Below, piece by piece: positions 8,860 through 15,727 of a stretch of DNA of 34,882 nt. The DNA is from CANJDH01 sp964443245 (GTDB lineage Bacteria; Pseudomonadota; Gammaproteobacteria; Burkholderiales; JAEUOS01). Every line of letters begins with the position of its first letter. The stretch's first letter is position 1. The stretch is from the NCBI GenBank assembly GCA_964443245.1, contig CAYUEG010000025.1, forward strand, positions 1 to 34,882, in the 5' to 3' direction. The translations under genes were made by a program, and so were the position numbers. The notes beneath the pieces were generated by a model, which saw only the letters and a list, made by a program, of their open reading frames with translations, did not search any database and was not told where the DNA came from.

Positions 8860-10029
8860 ATGACCCTCCCTGTACTGATGTCTGACCCCCGCGCCAGCTG
8901 GCCTGACTTTGCGCTGTACCGGCCGCATCCTCCGGCGACGCGGTTGCGCGAATGGATCGCCGAGGCGCGCACCGTCACCTGGGCCTGGCTGGGCGATCTC
9001 ACTGGCGAGAGAGTGCTGGGCCCACGTCATCCTCTGCTCAACCCGCCGCTGTGGGAAGTCGCGCACCTGGCCTGGTTCTGGGAGAAGTGGCTGCTGCGCG
9101 AGGGCGATACGGCGCGCGTGGCGAGCGGCCTGGTTCCACAGACCGATTCGCTCTACGATTCGATGGCCGTGCCCCACGACACACGCTGGGACATTCCGCT
9201 CCTGTCCTGGCGCGCCGCCTGGCAGTATCTGGATGCGGTGCTGGCGGAGGTGGACGCGCGGCTCGCGGCCGCATTGCTGACCGACGAGATGGCTTACTTC
9301 GTCCAGTTGTGCGTCTTTCACCACGACATGCACAACGAAGCGTTCGCCATCCGGCGCCAGATGCAGGGCGACCTGCCTGTGGCCATGGCCCGCAAAGCCT
9401 TGGGGGACAAGGCTCTCGGCCCGATACCTAGGGCAGGAAGGGGTGACATCGCGTTTCCGCAAGGGGCGCATGCACTGGGTGCGCACAAGCGCGGCGGCTT
9501 CGTGTTTGACAACGAGAAGTGGGCCCACGAGGTCAGGTTCGCCGAGTTTGCGATTGCCTCGCACCCGGTGTCACAGGGCGAGTTTGCCGAGTACCTCACG
9601 GAAACCGGCGCCACCCCGCCTCCCTACTGGCGCTGCGTGGAGGGGATCTGGCAGCTGCGCCGCTTCGATCAATGGCAGGCGCTCGATGTCGATGCGCCTG
9701 CCGTGCACGTGAGCGCGGTGGACGCAGAAGCCTATTGCGCATGGGCCGGAAGGCGGCTGCCGACCGAGCTGGAGCGGGAGCACGCACACAGTGCGTTGAG
9801 CGCGACGGGTCAAGTCTGGGAGTGGACCGCCAGTGTGTTCGCGCCGTATCCGGGCTTTACGCCGGATCCTTATGCGGATTATTCCGCGCCCTGGTTTGAC
9901 GGCACCTTCCGGGTGCTGCGCGGCGCCAGCATTGCCACGGCGGCGCGCAACCAGTGGCCCACCTGGCGCAACTTCTACAAGCCCCAGCGCAGCGACATGT
10001 TCTGCGGTTTTCGCACCTGCGCGCTGTAG
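8860..10029 (+). CDS. senA: selenoneine synthase SenA-like (EgtB-related nonheme iron enzyme)
   Basis: 389 residues. An N-terminal DinB-like four-helix region (about 25-175) supplies the three-histidine iron site of the EgtB family: H69 in EVAHLAWFWEKW and H154/H158 in HHDMH. A formylglycine-generating/sulfatase-modifying-like domain follows (about 195-389): GFVFDNEKWAHEV, WAGRRLPTELEREHA, VWEWTASVFAPYPGF and the C-terminal RNFYKPQRSDMFCGFRT. EgtB makes the C-S bond of ergothioneine; SenA makes the C-Se bond of selenoneine from hercynine and the SenB selenosugar. The assignment to SenA rather than EgtB rests mainly on the adjacent senB and the short length (EgtB is about 430). Start could be ATG 8860 or ATG 8878; neither has a clear ribosome-binding site. 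Confidence 0.85.
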   Translation: MTLPVLMSDPRASWPDFALYRPHPPATRLREWIAEARTVTWAWLGDLTGERVLGPRHPLLNPPLWEVAHLAWFWEKWLLREGDTARVASGLVPQTDSLYDSMAVPHDTRWDIPLLSWRAAWQYLDAVLAEVDARLAAALLTDEMAYFVQLCVFHHDMHNEAFAIRRQMQGDLPVAMARKALGDKALGPIPRAGRGDIAFPQGAHALGAHKRGGFVFDNEKWAHEVRFAEFAIASHPVSQGEFAEYLTETGATPPPYWRCVEGIWQLRRFDQWQALDVDAPAVHVSAVDAEAYCAWAGRRLPTELEREHAHSALSATGQVWEWTASVFAPYPGFTPDPYADYSAPWFDGTFRVLRGASIATAARNQWPTWRNFYKPQRSDMFCGFRTCAL

Positions 10030-10033
10030 CGAC

Positions 10034-10055
10034 AGACGCGCAGATTCCCGCGTCT
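10034..10055. terminator. shared hairpin between convergent senA and mltA
   Basis: AGACGCG (10034-10040) pairs perfectly with CGCGTCT (10049-10055) around an 8-base loop, placed four bases after the senA stop and directly beside the mltA stop. It could end transcripts from both sides; T tracts are short. Confidence 0.5.
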
Positions 10056-11512
10056 TCAGGGGCGCTGTGGCTGCGGTGGTGTGGCGTCGTTGGGCCACAG
10101 CAGCCACAACTCGCCGTTCTGGCGCATGCGGCCGGCCTCACGCCCGGCTTCCTCGCCAAATCCCCAGAAGTAGTCCGCACGCTGTGGCCCGCGAATCGCA
10201 CCGCCGGTGTCCTGCGNNNNNNNNNNNNNNNNNNNNNNNNNNNNNNNNNNNNNNNNNNNNNNNNNNNNNNNNNNNNNNNNNNNNNNNNNNNNNNNNNNNN
10301 NNNNNNNNNNNNNNNNCCCCAGAAGTAGTCCGCACGCTGTGGCCCGCGAATCGCACCGCCGGTGTCCTGCGCCATGACCAGGCGTTCGAGCGGCCGCGGG
10401 CTGTTCGGGTAGGTGGTTGCCAGCCAGATGGGGCTGCCCAGCGGCACGAAAGCGGGGTCAATCGCAATCGAACGGCCGGCCGTCAACGGCACACCGAGTG
10501 CACCCGGTGGGCCGGCGTCGCCGTCGAGCCGGATCTCGCGGAAAAAAACATAGCTCGGGTTGCTGTTCAACAGTTCGGCAAGTTTGGCCGGATTTGCCTG
10601 CGCCCAGGCCTTGATCCCCTGCATCGAGGCCTGCTCCAGCTTGAGCTCGCCGCGGTCGATCAGCACGCGCCCGATGCTGCGATAGGCGTGGCCGTTCTGG
10701 TCGGCGTAGTTGAGGCGGATGGTTTCACCGTTGTCGAGCCGGACACGGCCCGACCCCTGGATCTGCAGGAAGAACAGGTCGATCGGATCATCCACGTAGA
10801 CCAGTTCGCGGCCGCGCACCGGGGCCTTGCCCGATTCAATCTCCGCGCGATTGAAGTAGGGCACGACGCGGTTGCCTTCGAGCCGGCCACGCAGGCGCTG
10901 GCCCTTCAGATCGGGGCGCACATCGCCAAGGTCGATGGTCAAGAGGTCTGGTGGCTGGCCGTAGATCGGGTGCAGAAAAGGGGCGCGGCGCGTCCGGCTG
11001 CCGGTCAGCAGGGGTTCGTAATAGCCGGTGACCATGGAGGTGGTACTGCCAGTCATGCGCCAGGGTGTGAGGCGTCGCTCAAAAAACGTGCGCGCGATCA
11101 CGCTGCTGGCCGCTTCAGCGTCGGTACAGACGGTGCGCCAGGCCGGCTGACGCTTGAGCACGCTGCAACTGGCGAGGAAGCTGCGCCACGCCTCTTCATG
11201 GCGATCCGACTGCCAGTTCGGTACGTCGGCCCAGGCGGCCCGCACCCATTCAGGGCGGGCGGCGGGCACCGGCGGCTTGTCGGCCGGGGGTTCGCAGGCG
11301 CACGGTGCGCAGGTGGCGGCCGGCACAGGGCAGGCTGCCTGACTGGCGGAACCCGCCCCAGTGCCCGACGCAGCGGCGGCCGGTGAAGAGATCGGTGAAG
11401 CGGCCGGTGGGGAGGGTGGCGCGGTGGGCAGCGTGTTGCAGCCGGCGGCCACTGCGGCGGCCCCCAGTACGCTTAGAATCTGCCAACGGGTCAACGAAAG
11501 AAGGCGCTTCAT
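10056..11512 (-). CDS. mltA: membrane-bound lytic murein transglycosylase A (interrupted by an artefactual gap)
   Basis: MltA cleaves the beta-1,4 MurNAc-GlcNAc bond of peptidoglycan, leaving 1,6-anhydro ends, while anchored to the outer membrane. ATG at 11512 gives a lipoprotein signal ending VAAGC (Cys near residue 24), a long Pro/Ala/Cys-rich linker to about residue 80, then the MltA fold: VTGYYEPLL, IYGQPPDLL, FFLQIQGSGRVRL, a YVFF segment and, beyond the gap, AQDTGGAIRG with the catalytic Asp, then ADYFWGFGEEAG. The 100 N at 10217-10316 are flanked by identical 55-base copies. Removing the N and one copy leaves 1302 bases, exactly 434 codons including the stop at 10056, so the true gene is intact with 433 residues. 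It is convergent with senA, and its start overlaps a small plus-strand gene. Confidence 0.93.
10162..10216. repeat. left copy of a 55-bp contig-end duplication
   Basis: Identical to 10317-10371. The copy abuts the N gap exactly, as does its partner, which is what two contigs sharing a terminal k-mer look like after being scaffolded with a fixed N spacer. It is part of the mltA coding sequence and should occur once. Confidence 0.95.
10217..10316. other. scaffold gap of 100 N, probably false
   Basis: Placeholder of exactly 100 N between two identical 55-base contig ends. Collapsing the gap and one copy restores a continuous mltA reading frame, so no sequence is likely to be missing here. Confidence 0.95.
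10317..10371. repeat. right copy of a 55-bp contig-end duplication
   Basis: Identical to 10162-10216 and starting at the first known base after the N run. See the mltA entry for the effect on the reading frame. Confidence 0.95.
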
Positions 11513-11654
11513 GTTGCAAGATGGTTCGTGGATCATTCTGCTGGAAATGGGCGTGGCGCTGTGCCTTGCCGTGTTCATCGTGTGGTGGACCATGCCGCGC
11601 AAGAAAAAGCCGGAAGATGACAAGCGTGATCCGGACGGAAAGGGAAAGCCTTGA
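11511..11654 (+). CDS. 47-residue single-span membrane protein
   Basis: A short gene with a strong ribosome-binding site (AAAGAAGG, 6 bases before ATG at 11511). The protein has a polar start (MLQDGSW), one hydrophobic helix at about residues 8-27 (IILLEMGVALCLAVFIVWW), then a strongly charged tail rich in K, D and P. The basic PRKKK directly after the helix suggests the tail stays in the cytoplasm. Its ATG overlaps the mltA ATG on the other strand by two bases, so the two genes diverge from one point and each ribosome-binding region lies inside the other gene. No family is recognised. The overlap with a murein enzyme suggests, but does not show, an envelope role. Confidence 0.72.
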   Translation: MLQDGSWIILLEMGVALCLAVFIVWWTMPRKKKPEDDKRDPDGKGKP

Positions 11655-11700
11655 CCGGAAATGCCTTGACGGCCGCGACCGATGCGATCCGGTGGATGCC

Positions 11701-12267
11701 TCAACGAAACGCGGCCCGCCGGTTACGGCGCTGAATCGCGCGCAGGCGGCGCCCGATGTGACCCGGGCGCCAGTGGCGATTCAGTTCCGCCAGCCAATGG
11801 CGTATGGCACGCTTGATGGCCGCCAGTCTCTGCCAGGCTGCCGTGGCCTGAATGTAGCCGTACAGCCGCTCGCGCCAGGCCATGATCCACCCGTGCAAGG
11901 CGGCGAACCACGCCAGCTGCAACAACGCCGGTTTGGTCAGCGTAAAGATCCTTGCCACCAGAGCAGTGCCGGCAATCTTGGCGCTGATGATCAGCGTGCA
12001 GCCGGCAATGACCTGCCCGTGAGCCAGCAGCCAGAGCGCGATCAGCTTGACTGGCAGCAGCAGGGTGCCTGGTGCCAGAAACACCGCCATGGCGCCGTAA
12101 GGCGGCAGACGGGACAGCCAGGTTTCGGCGGCGTGAATCAGGGGCAGGCGTCCCAACGCCGCCATCACCCGCTTCAGGGCTTCCCACAGGACTTCCTCGA
12201 CAAACAGGAGCAGGGCCGCCAACGCCATCAGCGGAGGCGTCAGCAGGCGTTTGAGCGGACGGGCCAT
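11701..12267 (-). CDS. hypothetical inner-membrane protein coupled to apaG
   Basis: 188 residues from ATG at 12267. The N-terminal half has hydrophobic stretches at about residues 10-35 (LTPPLMALAALLLFVEEVLW) and 58-110 (two segments around VFLAPGTLLLPVKLIALWLL and VIAGCTLIISAKIAGTALVA). A long, strongly basic, Trp- and Arg-rich C-terminal part from about 120 is predicted cytoplasmic. The TGA of apaG and this ATG share one base (TGATG), so it is translated by termination-reinitiation after ApaG. I recognise it only as a conserved type of small membrane protein with no assigned function. An in-frame TTG at 12270 precedes the ATG, making the exact first residue uncertain by one codon. Confidence 0.72.
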   Translation of the reverse strand: MARPLKRLLTPPLMALAALLLFVEEVLWEALKRVMAALGRLPLIHAAETWLSRLPPYGAMAVFLAPGTLLLPVKLIALWLLAHGQVIAGCTLIISAKIAGTALVARIFTLTKPALLQLAWFAALHGWIMAWRERLYGYIQATAAWQRLAAIKRAIRHWLAELNRHWRPGHIGRRLRAIQRRNRRAAFR

Positions 12268-12641
12268 CAATGCAACACGCGTGGCATCGACAGGATGAAC
12301 TCGGGCACGGGCGCTTCGAACTGGGTTCCGTCCTCGGCCACCATCTGGTAACTGCCGCGCATCGTGCCGACCGGTGTCGGCAACGGGGTGCCGCTCTGGT
12401 ACTGGAACTCTTCTCCCGGCTTGAGCAGAGGCTGGTTCCCGACAACGCCCAGCCCTTTGACTTCCTGCACCCGGCCTGTGGCATCGGTGATGATCCAGTG
12501 CCGGCTGATCAGCTGGGCAGCGATTTCGCCCGCATTGCGGATGGTGATGAAGTAAGCGAACACGTAGGGACCGGATTCGCGGTCGGACTGGTCCGGCAAA
12601 AACTCGGTACGTACGGACACACTCACGTCATATTTGGCCAT
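12267..12641 (-). CDS. apaG: ApaG (CO2+/MG2+ efflux-associated) family protein
   Basis: 124 residues, the normal ApaG size (about 125). ApaG is a small fibronectin-III/immunoglobulin-like beta-sandwich protein of uncertain biochemistry, linked genetically in enterobacteria to cobalt resistance and to the apaH/ksgA operon. Family text is clear: YVFAYFITIRNAG near residue 26, LISRHWIITDATG, VKGLGVVGNQPLLKPGEEF and YQSGTPLPTPVGTMRGSY. ATG at 12641 is chosen because the family starts MxxYxVxVxVxTxFLPxQS. Here apaH and ksgA are absent; it leads a two-gene unit with the basic membrane protein downstream, and is divergent from the DUF3047 lipoprotein. Confidence 0.95.
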   Translation of the reverse strand: MAKYDVSVSVRTEFLPDQSDRESGPYVFAYFITIRNAGEIAAQLISRHWIITDATGRVQEVKGLGVVGNQPLLKPGEEFQYQSGTPLPTPVGTMRGSYQMVAEDGTQFEAPVPEFILSMPRVLH

Positions 12642-12774
12642 GCCGCATTTTGACCCGAAACAGGGCGAGCGGCAAGCAGCACGGTATGATTCTCCTGCGG
12701 CAAGTGAACCGCCGCATGCCATGCGCCACAGCACCGGCGAAACCACAGAGGCGGGCCAACCTGCCCATGGAGAC

Positions 12775-13533
12775 ATGATCTTGCGTGATCGCATTCTGAC
12801 GAGTATTGCCCTGGCCGGATGGCTGGCCGGGTGTGCGGCGCCTTTGCCGATGGATGAGGTTCGGCTCTCGAGCGTCACACCGTTCTCGGTGGCCCAGCCA
12901 GGCGCTGCGCCGCCCGGCGGCTGGCAGGTCTGGACGCTGGCCAAATTCAAGCGCCCGACCTCCTACGATCTGATCAGCAAGGACGGCGCAACGGTGGTCG
13001 AGGCGCGCGCCGATGGGTCTGCCTCGGGCTGGTTGCATCCGCTGAACGCGCTCGATCCCAGTCAGTACCGCGACTTGGCCTGGCGCTGGAAGATCGAGGG
13101 CCTGGTGCCGAATCAGGACAACACGCGCAGCGCGTTTGAAGATTCCGCCGCGCGGCTGGTGGTGCGCTTCGATGGCGATGCCTCCAAGCTCGATTTTTCG
13201 GAACGCATGTTTGCCTCCAAGGTGAAGGCCGTGACCGGCCAGGCTTTGCCGTATGCGACCCTGATGTATATCTGGGGCCGCAACAGTGCGCCCGATACGG
13301 TCATCACCAGCCGGTATACGGAACGCATCAAGATGATCGTCGCCGAGGCCGGGGTGGAAAAGGTGGGTGCATGGCACGACCTGAAGCGCGATCTGTATGC
13401 CGATTTCAAACGCGCCTTCGGAGAAGAGCCCGGCCCGATCACCGGGATTGGCATCATGACCGATACCGACAACACTGGCACAAAGGCGCGCGCCTGGTAT
13501 GGCGACATACGTCTGCTGCGTGCCCCGCATTGA
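12775..13533 (+). CDS. DUF3047 family lipoprotein
   Basis: 252 residues from ATG at 12775, preceded by GGAG. The start is chosen because it opens a lipoprotein signal: basic MILRDR, hydrophobic ILTSIALAGW, then the lipobox LAGC with Cys near residue 20. The mature part has the DUF3047 pattern: YRDLAWRWKIEGLVPNQDN, RLVVRFDGD, PYATLMYIWG and a C-terminal ITGIGIMTDTDNTGTKARAWYGDI, a beta-sandwich likely in the periplasm and related in look to carbohydrate-binding or concanavalin-like folds. Function unknown. Longer in-frame starts reach back to 12634 but overlap apaG and lack a signal peptide. It is followed after 68 bp by the repair operon, probably independently. Confidence 0.85.
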   Translation: MILRDRILTSIALAGWLAGCAAPLPMDEVRLSSVTPFSVAQPGAAPPGGWQVWTLAKFKRPTSYDLISKDGATVVEARADGSASGWLHPLNALDPSQYRDLAWRWKIEGLVPNQDNTRSAFEDSAARLVVRFDGDASKLDFSERMFASKVKAVTGQALPYATLMYIWGRNSAPDTVITSRYTERIKMIVAEAGVEKVGAWHDLKRDLYADFKRAFGEEPGPITGIGIMTDTDNTGTKARAWYGDIRLLRAPH

Positions 13534-13601
13534 GGGCGGGCGACAGAAAAGCATGTCCGAAAATGGCGAGAACGCTGCGCTGACTGCGGTAGAGTGGCGG
13601 C

Positions 13602-15104
13602 ATGCAGGCTTCTTCCCAGCTCCTTGATGCGTCGGCTGCCGAACAGTTTTACCGGGCCTATGAAACCCGCGATGCGCGCTTTGACGGGCGTTTCTTTGTC
13701 GGCGTCAGGACGACCGGAATCTTCTGCCGGCCGGTTTGCCCGGCGCGGACGCCGCTTCGACGCAACGTCGCCTTCTACCCGAGTGCTGCGGCGGCCTTTG
13801 CTGCCGGCCTGCGCCCCTGCCTGCGCTGCCGGCCCGAGCGGGCGCCTGTCTTGCGCGCCTTTGCTGGTGGCGAAGCGCTGGTCGCCCGGGCCTTGCAGGC
13901 GATTGATGCCGGCGCGTTGAATGAGGGCTCGCTGGAAGCATTGGCCGCGCGCATCGGGGTGACGTCCCGGCACCTGCGTCGCCTGTTTGACGTCCACGTG
14001 GGTGCCACGCCGGTTCAGGTGGCACAGATGCGCCGCCTGCTGTTCGCCAAACAGCTGATCGAGGAGAGCGGGCTGCCGCTGGCGGACGTGGCCTTTGCTG
14101 CCGGATTCAACAGTGTGCGCCGATTCAACGCCGCCTTTCGCCAGGCGTATGCGCGGGTGCCGGGCGATTTGCGCCGTGTGCGCAGCCAGTCCGCGCAGGG
14201 CGATGGCGTCCTGATTCGTCTGAACGGCATTGATCAGCCCGGTTTTGAAGCACTGCTGGGCTTTTACCGATTGCGCGCCTTCGCCGGTGTGGAGCATGTG
14301 GATGCCAGCGGTTACGCCCGACTGTTGCGCCTGCAATCTGCATCCGGTACAGGGGTCGGCATGCTGGAGCTCGGCTGGCAGAACGACGCACTTCACCTGC
14401 GGTGCCACCTGCCGGATCTGTCACACCTGACCCGTGTGGTGGCCAGGGTCAAGCGCATGTTCGATCTGGACGCGCCGGTGGCTGCGGTGCGGGGGCATTT
14501 GCAGCGCGACGTACGGTTGCGTCCTGCAGTGCAGGCGGCACCGCTGCGGGTGCCCTGTGCGTGGGATCCGTGGGAGCTTGCAGTGCGTGCGGTGCTGGGC
14601 CAGCAAATCAGTGTCAAGGGCGCCGCCACGCTGGCGAGCCGCCTGGTGGCGCGGTTCGGCACGCAGCACGACAGCGGCCGCATCGAGAACAACGTCGGAC
14701 TGACGCATCTGTTCCCGTTGCCCGCCGTACTGGCAAGTGCGGCGCCCGAACAATTGCAGGCGATCGGCCTGACACGCAGCCGGACGGGTACCCTGATCAA
14801 CCTGGCCCGGCATGTTGCCGCCAGACCCGCGTGGGGCGACAGCTATCCGGGAATCGACCCCTTTGTGGCGGAGCTCACGGCCTTGCCGGGCATCGGCCCG
14901 TGGACGGCGCATTATGTGGCGATGCGCGGATTCTCGGATCCGGATGCGTTTCCCGCCGCCGACCTCGGCTTGCTCAAGGCGGCGCGGGCGCTGGACATTG
15001 CCACCACTGCAAAGCAGCTTGAAGCACATGCCGAGCAGTGGCGCCCCTGGCGCGCTTACGCCGCGCAGGCGCTGTGGAATTTTCTTCCAAAGGATGCAGC
15101 ATGA
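13602..15104 (+). CDS. Ada/AraC-AlkA fusion: methyl-phosphotriester sensor, activator and 3-methyladenine DNA glycosylase II
   Basis: 500 residues with three modules. Residues 10-80: Ada zinc domain with C42, C46, C73 and C76, where the first Cys takes a methyl from DNA phosphotriesters. Residues about 88-180: AraC-type double helix-turn-helix (LEALAARIGVTSRHLRRLF and LADVAFAAGFNSVRRFNAAF). Residues about 205-320: AlkA N-terminal domain; about 325-495: HhH-GPD glycosylase, with WELAVRAVLGQQISVKGA, the hairpin LPGIGPWTAHYVAMR and catalytic Asp D454. The protein should sense alkylated DNA, activate transcription and excise 3-alkylpurines. E. coli Ada carries the methyltransferase on the same chain instead; here that is the next gene, overlapping by ATGA. 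It probably activates its own operon. Confidence 0.95.
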   Translation: MQASSQLLDASAAEQFYRAYETRDARFDGRFFVGVRTTGIFCRPVCPARTPLRRNVAFYPSAAAAFAAGLRPCLRCRPERAPVLRAFAGGEALVARALQAIDAGALNEGSLEALAARIGVTSRHLRRLFDVHVGATPVQVAQMRRLLFAKQLIEESGLPLADVAFAAGFNSVRRFNAAFRQAYARVPGDLRRVRSQSAQGDGVLIRLNGIDQPGFEALLGFYRLRAFAGVEHVDASGYARLLRLQSASGTGVGMLELGWQNDALHLRCHLPDLSHLTRVVARVKRMFDLDAPVAAVRGHLQRDVRLRPAVQAAPLRVPCAWDPWELAVRAVLGQQISVKGAATLASRLVARFGTQHDSGRIENNVGLTHLFPLPAVLASAAPEQLQAIGLTRSRTGTLINLARHVAARPAWGDSYPGIDPFVAELTALPGIGPWTAHYVAMRGFSDPDAFPAADLGLLKAARALDIATTAKQLEAHAEQWRPWRAYAAQALWNFLPKDAA

Positions 15105-15631
15105 AAGACGGCACGAAAACGACCCTGTGGTTCGACCGGATCGACACGCGCGCTTACGGCGCGCCATTTGCCGCAATCCTGATTGCAGTTGATCAGGGGC
15201 GGCTGTGTGCGCTCGATTTCGCCGGCTTCGAAGCACGCATGCATGCGCTGCTGGCGAAGCGATACGCGCGCTTTGGCTTCCTCGACAAGTCCAATCCATG
15301 CGGCTTTGCGGACCGCATCCATGCCTATCTGAATGGGGAAACCGGGGCTGTGGAAGACATTCCCGTATCCACCGGCGGTACCGACTTTCAGCGGCAGGCG
15401 TGGGCGGCGCTGCGCCGCATTCCGGCAGGACGCACTGCGACGTATGGCGAGCAGGCCGCCCGCATTGGCAGGCCGCGCGCGGTGCGGGCCATCGGTGCGG
15501 CCAACGGCCAGAATCCGGTGGCCATTGTGATCCCCTGCCATCGTGTCATCGGTGGTGGCAACAAGTTGACCGGGTATGCCGGCGGGCTGGATACCAAACG
15601 ATGGCTGCTTGGCCATGAAGGTGCCTTGTAG
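15101..15631 (+). CDS. methylated-DNA--[protein]-cysteine S-methyltransferase
   Basis: 176 residues. It repairs O6-alkylguanine by irreversible transfer of the alkyl group to its own cysteine. The active-site PCHRV is present with C146, after the DNA-binding helix RAVRAIGAANGQNP containing the arginine finger; TATYGEQA and FQRQAWAALRRIPAGRT are typical. The N-terminal domain (about 1-85) is the usual ribonuclease-H-like fold. ATG at 15101 overlaps the TGA of the Ada-AlkA gene (ATGA) and has AGGA upstream. A short CCCTC/GAGGG inverted repeat lies just after the stop (15634-15648), too small to call a terminator. The pair makes an adaptive-response operon; ogt or the C-terminal half of ada would be equally fair names. 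Confidence 0.95.
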   Translation: MKDGTKTTLWFDRIDTRAYGAPFAAILIAVDQGRLCALDFAGFEARMHALLAKRYARFGFLDKSNPCGFADRIHAYLNGETGAVEDIPVSTGGTDFQRQAWAALRRIPAGRTATYGEQAARIGRPRAVRAIGAANGQNPVAIVIPCHRVIGGGNKLTGYAGGLDTKRWLLGHEGAL

Positions 15632-15727
15632 CGCCCTCGCCAGGAGGGTGTGACGGCATCACGCCGGGGGCTGCGCCCGTCCGCGCAGAACAGGTAGACT
15701 ACGACCCCAATCTACCGGTTTGCCATC

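Noticed and set aside
9833..11386. Plus-strand open frame of 517 codons across the second gap
   Set aside because: Continuous only because N bases lack stops; antisense to mltA.
13113..14408. Minus-strand open frame of 431 codons
   Set aside because: Runs antisense across both the DUF3047 and Ada-AlkA genes and an intergenic space.
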